DNA of 64,000 nt, from the NCBI RefSeq assembly GCF_018492665.1, contig NZ_JAFVME010000008.1, forward strand, positions 1 to 64,000, in the 5' to 3' direction. The notes beneath the pieces were generated by a model. That model was not told the origin of the DNA and searched no databases. It saw only the letters and a list, made by a program, of their open reading frames with translations. The stretch is from Pedobacter sp. B4-66. Its GTDB lineage: Bacteria > Bacteroidota > Bacteroidia > Sphingobacteriales > Sphingobacteriaceae. Shown in pieces: positions 7,171 to 15,772 of this stretch. Within the stretch, counting starts at the first letter, position 1. The number at the start of each line of letters is the position of its first letter. A program made the position numbers and the translations under genes.

Positions 7171-9258
7171 ATGGATAGTACTTATAGAAAAATTGAAAGA
7201 CGCCACGTATTTGAGGCAATTACAGTAGTAATTGATGAAAATAGGAAGTTGGCTACGTCTACAGGTTATGATCTAATTGTAGATGGTAATGCTTACCCAC
7301 CCAAAGAAATACTTCGTATTGCATACAAGCTTGCGACGAGTAGTGAGTTGGGAAGAATTTACGGAGGCGAAAGGGTAAATAAACGTTTTATTGAGCTTGG
7401 TTTTGAAATCTTACGAAAAAATAAAGTATGGAAACTTGGATGTAACTGGGAAGCTAATAATTCAAGTTTCTTTAATTTTATAAAAAGAGAAAAAATTGCA
7501 ATCGGCGTGGATGACTATCCATACGATATAGGAGACCTGATATTAGTAACAGAAGGATTCACAGTTTATGCAATTGCAAAAGTGAAAGATCGGCTAAAAC
7601 CTGTCCAACAAGTCGAGGCATTTGAAGAAGACTTTGAAAAATATAGTATTCCCTATGAGAACTGGGTAAAATTTGTCAATGTAGAATGGCATGACCTGCC
7701 TAAAAGCGAGGTGTTCCAATATAAACTCCAACAGGGAATCAGACAAGTTCACAAACAGGAAATACTCGAGAAGGCCTTTGATATTTGGGAAAATAGGAGC
7801 ATAGAAAATTCTAAGTTAAATTTCTATCAAAAAGATTACAAAGACATGCCCTCTCCAAACTGGACATACCCATCAATTATCCTTATCCAGACCTCATGGA
7901 ACGACAATGGTTACTATACATCCTTCAATTGTTTCTATTATAAGGACATAAATACTCGGACACCATTTGGGCAGGTAAAGATATTGATGGAAGGTGAAAA
8001 ATACACCAGGCTTCCTAAAGAGTTTACTGATCTGAGTGACAGCTTCATATCTCTGGGACAATCAGCCAGATATTATGATACGATCCGGGACGAGCTCCCT
8101 TTTGATCCCGAACAAGTCTTACGCGCCTTGAATGACTGCACCATTGACACTCGGCTTAATAATCGCTTCTTTAACGAGGCTGGGTTTAGGGTGTCGTTGC
8201 TCAGAAGTAGCGAGGCTGAAAACTTATTCCGCACCAATAATGATAACCTTCTACTTTTGGGAGTGGGTAGGGAGAGTAAAGATTTCAAGTTCAGCTTCTC
8301 TTTTCAACTGCCAAAGGCTTTGGACATGCATAAAGTCGATTTTAACTTTACCAAAGATGACCCACTTCCAAATCGTTTTTTTTGTCTGATCGGTAAAAAT
8401 GGAACAGGAAAAACAAAATACCTGTCCCAACTAGCAAAAAAACTTGCTAATAGCGTTGAGGACGGATTATTTTACCCTGAAAGACCTATCTTTTCGCAAG
8501 TCAAGGCAATATCTTTCAGCTTGTTTGACAATTTTGGAATCCCAAAAAAGCAGGACATCAATTATGAACTTATCAGTCTTAAAGATAAGGATGGAGTATT
8601 CGACTCCGAGCGCAACAACAAGGAGCTTTGGAGCTCCTACCGTGAACTCATAAAAGATAGGGATCGTAAAAATCTTTGGTACAACATCCTCAATTCGGCG
8701 CTTGATCTAGAAAACATCGAAGTTCACACAGATGCATTCGACGCGACTACTCTTAGTGATTTTACAGCGACTATTGACGATATATTTAGCTCTGGCCAAA
8801 AAATCACATTCCACTTTTTTACCAGACTACTTGCTACGATTGATAATGGTTCGATTATCCTTTTCGACGAACCCGAGACTCATTTGCATCCGAACATCGT
8901 CAGCCGTATTTTGAACGCGCTTAATATCCTTCTACATCAGTACAATTCTTTCTGTATCATTGCCACCCATTCTCCGGTAATCCTGCAGGAGATTCCCTCA
9001 AAATTCATTCGGGTATTCCAAAGGCAAGGAAACATGCCATTGATTTTCTCACCAACAATTGAATGTTTTGGCGAAAATCTCACCAACATAAACAATTCTA
9101 TTTTTGATGTCGACAAAGAAGAAGAAATCTACAAACATACCTTTCGAAACCTTGCGCAGGAGAAAACTTTTGAACAAATCCTAAAACTTTTTGAAAATCG
9201 CTTGAGCCTAAACGCTCAATTATATTTGAAAATGATCATAGGAGGTAACGACAGATGA
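7171..9258 (+). CDS. ScoMcrA-head / PUA-like reader fused to an ABC-type ATPase (PtuA-like)
   Basis: This is a 695-residue protein. Residues 1-80 match the ScoMcrA-like N-terminal head pattern: a YDLIVDGNAYPPKEILRIAY core, a GGE motif and the ending FIELGFEIL. Residues 86-140 (WKLGCNW to VYAIAKVKD, with GDLILV) look like a PUA/EVE-type small barrel that could read modified bases; this is tentative. The C-terminal half is an ABC/SMC-like ATPase with Walker A GKNGTGKT (408-415), a degenerate signature SSGQK (540-544), Walker B IILFDEPETHLHP (562-574) and the H-loop IATHSP (597-602). The stop overlaps the start of the HNH gene by 4 nt (ATGA), implying coupled translation. The ATPase/HNH arrangement is Septu-like, but the reader domains are unusual for PtuA. 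Confidence 0.85.
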   Translation: MDSTYRKIERRHVFEAITVVIDENRKLATSTGYDLIVDGNAYPPKEILRIAYKLATSSELGRIYGGERVNKRFIELGFEILRKNKVWKLGCNWEANNSSFFNFIKREKIAIGVDDYPYDIGDLILVTEGFTVYAIAKVKDRLKPVQQVEAFEEDFEKYSIPYENWVKFVNVEWHDLPKSEVFQYKLQQGIRQVHKQEILEKAFDIWENRSIENSKLNFYQKDYKDMPSPNWTYPSIILIQTSWNDNGYYTSFNCFYYKDINTRTPFGQVKILMEGEKYTRLPKEFTDLSDSFISLGQSARYYDTIRDELPFDPEQVLRALNDCTIDTRLNNRFFNEAGFRVSLLRSSEAENLFRTNNDNLLLLGVGRESKDFKFSFSFQLPKALDMHKVDFNFTKDDPLPNRFFCLIGKNGTGKTKYLSQLAKKLANSVEDGLFYPERPIFSQVKAISFSLFDNFGIPKKQDINYELISLKDKDGVFDSERNNKELWSSYRELIKDRDRKNLWYNILNSALDLENIEVHTDAFDATTLSDFTATIDDIFSSGQKITFHFFTRLLATIDNGSIILFDEPETHLHPNIVSRILNALNILLHQYNSFCIIATHSPVILQEIPSKFIRVFQRQGNMPLIFSPTIECFGENLTNINNSIFDVDKEEEIYKHTFRNLAQEKTFEQILKLFENRLSLNAQLYLKMIIGGNDR

Positions 9259-10100
9259 TAAATTCTAAGTGTTATCAAATCAACGAACATATATTCTTTC
9301 TGACAATTGTTGGCGAAAAACAAAATAAAGCGAAAAACATACTTACACCGATTACAGCCCGTGTCCTTGGCACATTTAACGAATACCTGACAAGATTCTC
9401 TACCCTATCTGCAAAGGCTGGGTCAGAATTTACTCTTGCTGAGGAAAGGGAGAGATCGCATCTAATCGGATGTTACAAAAACGAAACTGCATCATCTAGC
9501 TTTGTAAAGGGAAATATATTTGCTATCCAGCCCGATGTACTGAAAGTCCTCTGCCCCTATTGCATGCTGGATAGGCCAAGAACATTGGACCATTATATCC
9601 CGAAAGACGAATTTCCTGAATATGCTATGTTCGTTAGAAACCTTATTCCCTGTTGTTATGACTGTAATAATAAAAAAGACGAACTATGGCGGAATGGGAC
9701 TCTTAGGCAATTTATTCATTATTACAACGATAATATATTAAACCACCAGTTTCTTTATTCCGAGCTAATTTTTAATGGCTCTGGGAGTATTCCTCGCATT
9801 CGGCATTTTCTCAGAAAACCAGTTGCAATGGCGAGACGTGATTTTCAGGTAGCTAGTTCCCATTTTGAAAATCTTGGCTTATTGGCCGCTTATGATGATA
9901 GTTTGAATAATCGGTTGTCAACTGAAATACAGCTGATTCTGACATATGTAATAGCTGGTTTATCAGATCAAGTAATCACCGATCTTTTAGGAAGCCAATT
10001 TTTAAATAGGAGTAGGACATACGGAGTGAACTATTTTGAAGCCATTATTTATCAAACCCTGGCAAACCACCTAGCCCAAGTCAAACTGGTTTTAATATAA
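9255..10100 (+). CDS. HNH endonuclease (PtuB-like)
   Basis: The 281-residue protein contains a clear zinc-supported HNH nuclease. LCPYC (99-103) gives the first cysteine pair, TLDHYIPK (110-117) the catalytic His113, RNLIPCCYDCNNKK (128-141) the Asn129 and second cysteine pair. HNH enzymes cut DNA or RNA with a single metal ion. The N-terminal 90 residues, with an NKAKNILTPITARVL segment, do not resemble a known domain and may dock the ATPase. It overlaps the ATPase gene by 4 nt and is the last gene of the operon. The ATPase is likely to control the nuclease, as in Septu (PtuA/PtuB) and retron-ATPase-HNH systems. Identity as PtuB itself is not claimed. Confidence 0.88.
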   Translation: MINSKCYQINEHIFFLTIVGEKQNKAKNILTPITARVLGTFNEYLTRFSTLSAKAGSEFTLAEERERSHLIGCYKNETASSSFVKGNIFAIQPDVLKVLCPYCMLDRPRTLDHYIPKDEFPEYAMFVRNLIPCCYDCNNKKDELWRNGTLRQFIHYYNDNILNHQFLYSELIFNGSGSIPRIRHFLRKPVAMARRDFQVASSHFENLGLLAAYDDSLNNRLSTEIQLILTYVIAGLSDQVITDLLGSQFLNRSRTYGVNYFEAIIYQTLANHLAQVKLVLI

Positions 10101-10298
10101 AAAGGATTTAACAATTTAGACAGAACAATCCCCATTTAGCAAACACCTTTTTGCTATCCACATATTGTTTAACACATTTACCATTGAGCGCGTTAATTTA
10201 TAACGTGGATAAGATCTTGTGGCAAGCAAAACTAGGACAACCTAGAGTCCGACCTATACATAAAGCTCCTGCAAAAGATCTCCAAGCTTTACTCCCAA

Positions 10299-10333
10299 CA
10301 CTAAAGGTCCAGCATCCTGCAGGCCCTTTAGTG
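10299..10333. terminator. bidirectional hairpin between convergent defence genes
   Basis: Perfect 9-bp arms CACTAAAGG (10299-10307) and CCTTTAGTG (10325-10333) lie in the 326-bp gap between the HNH gene and the convergent Mrr-NACHT gene. A 71-codon plus-strand frame (10151-10366) runs through it from a TTG; it has no recognisable domain and is not called as a gene. Confidence 0.5.
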
Positions 10334-10426
10334 ATCATATTTGTTCTTTACCAAACTCTAAACTAAAAAGCCTCTATGAATAATAATTCCAATTAATCTG
10401 ATTAGATAGCTACGACTACCCATAAA

Positions 10427-13400
10427 TTAGTTTGCATCAAACCACCCCATTTCTTCGGCAATTTTACCTACAGGAACTACATTTTTATTTGCAAACTGTC
10501 TACAAGATTTTTCAGCATGAGAACCAATTATGCGAGGGTAACCTTTAGGATCCAGCATTATTTGTTTTGCCAATTCCAAAGGAATCTGCACGCTATCTTT
10601 CATGTGGGAATAATAAGTAGTGAATTTAACAAAGGTGGTATTTGATTGGTACGCTATCTTTACTTTCATTAATTTTTCTGCGTCTTTAGGGGTCTTTAAG
10701 TAGTCATTTACTAAATAATCTAATGATATACTTGCCGCCTCAGCTGTTTTGAACGTATAGGTTATAATGTTATGATTGATGAACTTCATACGTTCATTAT
10801 CTTCACCACGAACGCTTAAAAGCAGTTTTGTTTCATCTGAAACACCTCTATTGGCGATATCTTTAAAAAACGCTTGAGTTTGTAGCAAGCTCAAAGTCGA
10901 AGACAATGAATTACCCAAAGTCATTAGTAGCTTAAGATAATCCTCCTGAGTTAAATTGTTCACCTCCAAATCTATGTTATCTATTAGGGAAATTAAGGTT
11001 TTAGGAGTTCCCCAACATAACAATACCAGAAGCGTAAACATCTTATCTTGTGATTTTTCTAAGCTACCAATCCAAAATTTTGGCACTCCAGATTTAAGCC
11101 TTGCGTACCTAACGCGCTTAGTAAGTGAAACTGTAGCATCATTCAAGTCATTAAATTCTTCATAGCTTTCTTCCTTGTTTCTAATACCAGCTGCTATTAC
11201 GGAAGCTCTTTTCGCTAGCCAATTCTCTCCAAACATGTCAACAAATGCATCAATCAAGGATACCCACGGATTTAAGCTTTTAAGCCATATCGTTTTGGTC
11301 AGTATCAGAGTTGAATGAATTTTATTGAAAAATTCCAAAATATTCTTATCAATTTGATCGTTCGCATTAAGCTTTGCAAAATCAAAGTTATCAACCGTTT
11401 TGTAAGGCCTGTACCTATTGGTTAAAAATGTAAGGTAACTTACATTTGATGCTGATCCAGTTGCAAATTCTGTCATGATATATGAATGGAATATTATACA
11501 CAATACATCTACAGGGTGTTCCAATGGGCGACTACTGAAGCTACGAACATCTAAGGCACAGATCCCTTTGAACAAAGCTTCTTTCATAGAAAAATTCCCA
11601 TCAAAGTAATTGAGCTTATTTCCGTTTATTAGATGTTGAATCCTTATCTTCTTATTTTTTTCATCACAATCTATAAGTAAGTCATCTATTTTATCATCTT
11701 CTAATGTATACACAACTCCAAGTTGATATGCATACCCCAGCCATTTTGTCTTCTGTTCCTCATCCATCGCGATTAATCTTTGATGCCATAACTTGACTGT
11801 GTTATAGGGATTATTTTTAATCAATAAGATCAATTCCTTAGCAAAATCACTAGGTGGAAATTGCTGTAGTTGATCAAAACACTCATTTACAAGCTCCACC
11901 CTACCACAATCAATAGGCAACATTATTGGCTCACTCTTTCGCTCGTCCTGATTTAAAATACTGCCAATATTTATGCCGTCCAAAATCAATTTTAGTACAC
12001 TTTGTAAAAGTTTTGGATATTGCGTGAAAACCCAATCTGACAATATCTGCGAGGTCACAATCCGAGGATAGTTAGTAAACTTTAATATTTCGTCTTGTTG
12101 AAGTTCATTTAGGGATTGGATGAGAGTGGCCAATTCCCCCTTATCAAAACAACCTGCAAAAAAGCGCACCACGTTGTGCCAATAAAAATTTCTAGCTATT
12201 GCATCAAACCTTTCCGGCTTAGTGCCAGATTTTTCGAAACCTGCGGGTGAATATGGAGCCGTCTTATATAAAAATTTCGCACAGAAATATTCACGTAGAG
12301 GCTGAACCTCAAACTCATAAGTACCCTGAACCCTTGAGACAAGCGCACAGACCCGCTCTTCAACTACGTGAAATAATTTATCCGCCAAATCAGTCTTATG
12401 CCCCTCCTTACTCAAATAGTCTTTTAATTTGATCTTGAGATTCTCCAAAGTAATACTTCCATTAGTATTTAATAGCTCGGCTTCTGAATGTAGTAACCAT
12501 GCAAGGTATTGATGTATATCTATGATAAGATCTCTATTATCTCTAATTATAGCACTCTTTTCGGATTCTCTATTAAAAAATAGATCAATATAACTATCAT
12601 ATAATGCTGTCCTTTTATTCGGTAAGGATTCGCCCCGAGTTCTTAACAGGCTTATAAATATGGCCAATTGCATAGGGCTCTTTGCTAAATCTTTTAAATG
12701 AGGCATCTTTAGCTTTTCATCGACTAATCTTCTTATTTCAGATGACTCACGATTGTCGAGCCTACTCGCTTTAATCCACCTGTCTACATATTCTTTAGTC
12801 GTTTTCGGTGTCACATCCGTAAGCTCAAAATGTGGATATGTGTCGACGGAAAAACCAATGGTATCTGAAAATGCGGCTGGTCTGCTTGTTATTATAACCT
12901 GCAAAGATTTTGCATTCTCTTGAATCCTGATAATTCCGCTGTTTATGAAATCAATTACAGTCTCCCTCACTTTTAAGTCCGCAATTTCATCAAATCCATC
13001 AAAGACTAACAATATGCTACTTGACTTAGCTATAGCCACTAAGTCACTAACATCAAATTTGTCAATCTGTGAGTGGTAGATAATATGCCCTATCAGAAAA
13101 GACTCCAATGAATTTTTCCATATTCCATTGAAAAAGTCATCATCTAAACGGCTAAGGTAAGGGTTTTTCTTTTCAACCCAGTTCGCAATATGCCTCAAAT
13201 CTATTTTAAATGGCAGTCTGATTGGAGTGTGGATAAGCTCCTCAGGCAACAAAGCAATATCAGATAATTTATCTAAAAGTCTGACCCTATGTACCTGGGA
13301 AACATATTGTGAAATGGTCGACTTTCCCTGACCAGGTCCGCCTTCTAATAGGATTTTTTTTATATTAGCCTGAACTTTTGGGTGTAAAAGAAAATAAGCA

Positions 13401-14194
13401 GCGCCAACCTGTTCCGTTTCATGAAGAAAATAGTCTTCGTATCTGACCAACCTACTATAAAAACTATCAAAATAATCAACAGTTCTAATCACCATTTTAT
13501 TCTTTTGATTAATTTTCTTGGCTCTTATCGGGACATCCGTATATAGGTCAAATAGTTTATTTTGTAGATCAATTTGACGAAACTTCACCTCATTGTCCAT
13601 CTCATATTGATCCACCAGGTATGCTTTGATAACAGAGGATCTTCTCTCCTTACTTTCATTTATATTGTCAAAGAGGACTGAATTAAGCATGTCCTGCCCA
13701 TTTAGTATTTCGGGAAATGACCATTTAAAAATAGGGTCTTTACTTACAAGAGCAGATAAATCATCCCTCCACCAACAAAAGGCTTGTACTGGCATATGTT
13801 CACCCAGAATTTGATTTACTTTATCAATTGATCCTACATCAAGGTGTGCGGTGCCCTTAACGTTGGTGAGCAGATAAAACCTTGATGCACCTTTTGGTAT
13901 CAGCTTAGCAATCTTATGCGATTCCTCTTCAATGATCTTTGTCAGCCACTTATGCGGATCAGCAATAGTGTTCGCGTTCCGAACGAATTTAACTTGAAAA
14001 ACTATGAATTCCTTTTGCTCCGAGTTGGAAAAGTATGCAACGGCATCGCGACCTCCATCTGGCTGTCCGACGGGAAAGGCTTGGATATTAGTGAATTCTT
14101 TTGAAATTAATGTATTACAAAATTCTTGAAATCTCTCGTCACCGAGATTCTCATATAAATAGTCCATGTTCGAGTGTAATTTAGGTTGGGCCAA
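10427..14194 (-). CDS. Mrr-like nuclease fused to a NACHT NTPase (bacterial NLR-like defence protein)
   Basis: This is a 1255-residue protein. Residues 10-150 resemble an Mrr-type restriction endonuclease: LGDERFQEFCNTLI, then QPDGGRD (44-50) and FQVKF (66-70), giving the D-(Q)xK catalytic pattern. A NACHT-type P-loop NTPase follows, with Walker A EGGPGQGKST (284-293) and Walker B ILLVFDGFDE (394-403). The remaining 700 residues are helical and leucine-rich, as expected for a winged-helix/sensor superhelix, but no TPR or WD repeat is obvious. Bacterial NACHT and Avs-type STAND proteins sense phage components and activate a fused nuclease, which leads to abortive infection. The size and order fit that role. 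It is convergent with the HNH operon and has no partner gene. The trigger is unknown. Confidence 0.85.
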   Translation of the reverse strand: MAQPKLHSNMDYLYENLGDERFQEFCNTLISKEFTNIQAFPVGQPDGGRDAVAYFSNSEQKEFIVFQVKFVRNANTIADPHKWLTKIIEEESHKIAKLIPKGASRFYLLTNVKGTAHLDVGSIDKVNQILGEHMPVQAFCWWRDDLSALVSKDPIFKWSFPEILNGQDMLNSVLFDNINESKERRSSVIKAYLVDQYEMDNEVKFRQIDLQNKLFDLYTDVPIRAKKINQKNKMVIRTVDYFDSFYSRLVRYEDYFLHETEQVGAAYFLLHPKVQANIKKILLEGGPGQGKSTISQYVSQVHRVRLLDKLSDIALLPEELIHTPIRLPFKIDLRHIANWVEKKNPYLSRLDDDFFNGIWKNSLESFLIGHIIYHSQIDKFDVSDLVAIAKSSSILLVFDGFDEIADLKVRETVIDFINSGIIRIQENAKSLQVIITSRPAAFSDTIGFSVDTYPHFELTDVTPKTTKEYVDRWIKASRLDNRESSEIRRLVDEKLKMPHLKDLAKSPMQLAIFISLLRTRGESLPNKRTALYDSYIDLFFNRESEKSAIIRDNRDLIIDIHQYLAWLLHSEAELLNTNGSITLENLKIKLKDYLSKEGHKTDLADKLFHVVEERVCALVSRVQGTYEFEVQPLREYFCAKFLYKTAPYSPAGFEKSGTKPERFDAIARNFYWHNVVRFFAGCFDKGELATLIQSLNELQQDEILKFTNYPRIVTSQILSDWVFTQYPKLLQSVLKLILDGINIGSILNQDERKSEPIMLPIDCGRVELVNECFDQLQQFPPSDFAKELILLIKNNPYNTVKLWHQRLIAMDEEQKTKWLGYAYQLGVVYTLEDDKIDDLLIDCDEKNKKIRIQHLINGNKLNYFDGNFSMKEALFKGICALDVRSFSSRPLEHPVDVLCIIFHSYIMTEFATGSASNVSYLTFLTNRYRPYKTVDNFDFAKLNANDQIDKNILEFFNKIHSTLILTKTIWLKSLNPWVSLIDAFVDMFGENWLAKRASVIAAGIRNKEESYEEFNDLNDATVSLTKRVRYARLKSGVPKFWIGSLEKSQDKMFTLLVLLCWGTPKTLISLIDNIDLEVNNLTQEDYLKLLMTLGNSLSSTLSLLQTQAFFKDIANRGVSDETKLLLSVRGEDNERMKFINHNIITYTFKTAEAASISLDYLVNDYLKTPKDAEKLMKVKIAYQSNTTFVKFTTYYSHMKDSVQIPLELAKQIMLDPKGYPRIIGSHAEKSCRQFANKNVVPVGKIAEEMGWFDAN

Positions 14195-14230
14195 TATATA
14201 TCATATTTCTAGCAAAAACGGCAGAAACAT

Positions 14231-14570
14231 ATGAAAAAAAGATTTGTCAAACCTGAGAATATTAACTTTTAATTGCCAGCCAAGAAACGTCCTGAAGATT
14301 TTGACAAAGGCCTTAAGGGCATCTGCTTAGATCCAAAACAGGTAGAATTATTGAGACTTGCGTCCAAAGCTTTACTAATGAACCGATACAGAAGAGCCAG
14401 GTTTTCGATAATTTATAGTTTTAAATAGCAAAACAACGAACCTACAAGAACTCAATCTTGATGATGGTGCACATAGATTTTAAGGAGAAAGACCTCCAAT
14501 TTATATTGATGATGATCTTACAGAAGAATACTGGATTGACATTAAGGACTTACCAATTAACAAGGTATAA
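14231..14570 (+). pseudogene. decayed gene of unknown family
   Basis: From ATG 14231 the plus strand reads 13 codons to a TAA at 14270, then continues in the same frame for 51 protein-like codons (KKRPEDFDKGLKGICLDPKQ and a basic segment ending RYRRARFSIIYSF) to a TAG. After a frameshift it continues with LQELNLDDGAHRF, another TAA, and GERPPIYIDDDLTEEYWIDI ending at TAA 14568-14570. Together this suggests one gene of about 110 codons broken by two in-frame stops and a frameshift. The family is not recognised. It lies between the NACHT gene and the HTH gene, within the defence island. Confidence 0.4.
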
Positions 14571-14629
14571 AATCATAAATGGTTGATCTAAAAATCATCT
14601 ATAAGTATGAACTCCCCTAAAAACAATTG

Positions 14630-15163
14630 TTATTTTTTACTGCCTCTAATTTTTTCTTCTTTTCTAAGCCAAGCTTCTTCTTCAGGAGTAGTGAGTTTCA
14701 AATCTTGGTAAAGCATATGAAATAAAGTACCTGGGTTCGTTTTAGTGGCAAGTTCAATTAAATAAAGTTCGTGGGCTAATAGATTAACTTTATTCGCCTT
14801 TATATTTTTCAGCCTCGTAATAGGTATCTTTGTTTTATTTGCTACTATCTGCAATGTATTTTCCTCTATTGAATCGAAGAAATCCTTCATAGTATCAATG
14901 GAAGTCTCAAGACTTTTTTGATCCTGAATTACAAGCTTTAGATCGGGATAAACTTGCTTTAGTGCTTCATCCATGTATAAATCCGCAGCTTTAACAATCA
15001 AGAATAGTTTTTTACCCGATATTCCTTTAATTAAGCCATTTCGAAGTTGGCTAAGTTCAACGGCGGGAATTCCAGTTTTCGCATGAATATCTATGCTTGA
15101 AATACCTTTTGATGTTAAATAAGATCCCAAGCTATTTTTAGGGATATCTACCTTGTAAGCCAT
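14630..15163 (-). CDS. double helix-turn-helix (XRE-like) regulator
   Basis: The 177-residue protein appears to contain two HTH modules of the lambda-repressor type. The first is at about residues 10-60 (LGSYLTSKGISSIDIHAKTG, then VELSQLRNG). The second is at about 92-145 (DSIEENTLQIVANKTKIPIT, then RLKNIKANK). Each has the pattern of a short helix, a recognition helix with LSQL/TRLKNI and a third helix. The C-terminus is charged (EEEAWLRKEEKIRGSKK). No signal or membrane segment is present. It ends the defence island and could control neighbouring genes, or be an antitoxin-like repressor whose partner is lost in the adjacent decayed gene. The targets are unknown; HTH assignment is from the pattern alone. 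Confidence 0.7.
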   Translation of the reverse strand: MAYKVDIPKNSLGSYLTSKGISSIDIHAKTGIPAVELSQLRNGLIKGISGKKLFLIVKAADLYMDEALKQVYPDLKLVIQDQKSLETSIDTMKDFFDSIEENTLQIVANKTKIPITRLKNIKANKVNLLAHELYLIELATKTNPGTLFHMLYQDLKLTTPEEEAWLRKEEKIRGSKK

Positions 15164-15277
15164 ATTTGACCTAAATATAATCCACCATACTCGAAGATTA
15201 AATTCAAGCGAACTTACTTACATTTTGAATTAATTTTATTTGTCAATTTCAAAGTAAACCTATATATTCGACTTAGA

Positions 15278-15500
15278 TTACATATAAGTATTAATTAAAG
15301 AGTCTCGACTACAAATTCCAACATTTGCATTCAACCGAGACGGTAGGTTAATACCCATGGCAATATTATGCGTACTTTTGTGCGACTGTAGAGCTATGGG
15401 GCCTATCGTAACCGTGTTGAAGGTGTTGGAACCTAGTAGTACGGAGATAGGACCCACTACAGTATCGTGCGTCAAATATACCCGAGACCCGTTATAATAT
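15278..15500 (-). other. orphan open segment in a 609-bp gap
   Basis: The gap between the HTH gene and the SusC gene has no convincing gene. On the minus strand a frame without an ATG reads SYYNGSRVYLTHDTVVGPIS and continues beta-like to a stop at 15278; its only start is a TTG. The opposite strand is also open across most of this stretch. The segment is richer in G+C than its surroundings. It could be a gene fragment of foreign origin. Confidence 0.2.
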
Positions 15501-15522
15501 GACGAGAATTGACAAAACTAAA

Positions 15523-15578
15523 CAAAACTAACTTTCAATTTAGATTTCCTTCCAAAAACCGGAAGGGAGATAGTTTTG
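15523..15578. promoter_or_regulatory. nested inverted repeat in the SusC leader region
   Basis: Outer arms CAAAACTA (15523-15530) and TAGTTTTG (15571-15578) enclose inner arms CCTTCC (15548-15553) and GGAAGG (15561-15566). It lies about 200 bp before the SusC-like gene and could be a hairpin or regulator site. Confidence 0.35.
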
Positions 15579-15706
15579 TGTTACACAATCTTGGCATAAG
15601 CCCATTGGACAAACTCTTCGCGCTCAAACCAAAAAACCCAATCTAAAAGCACCCCTTATCCCTAATAAGCACTTCTGCTTAATTTCCGAATCAATTAACC
15701 CGCCTG

Positions 15707-15747
15707 CATGCCAGGTCTACACATAACAGTTTCCATATTCTGGCATG
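15707..15747 (+). promoter_or_regulatory. leader hairpin just upstream of the SusC-like gene
   Basis: Perfect arms CATGCCAG (15707-15714) and CTGGCATG (15740-15747), with further GCC/GGC pairing outside, end 25 nt before the ATG at 15773. It may influence translation or mRNA stability of the operon. Confidence 0.35.
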
Positions 15748-15772
15748 TTGGCAAAAAACCAACAGACCAAAT

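Noticed and set aside
10151-10366. 71-codon plus-strand frame after the HNH gene
   Set aside because: It begins at a TTG, runs through the hairpin at 10299-10333 and has no domain-like pattern; a remnant is possible but unsupported.
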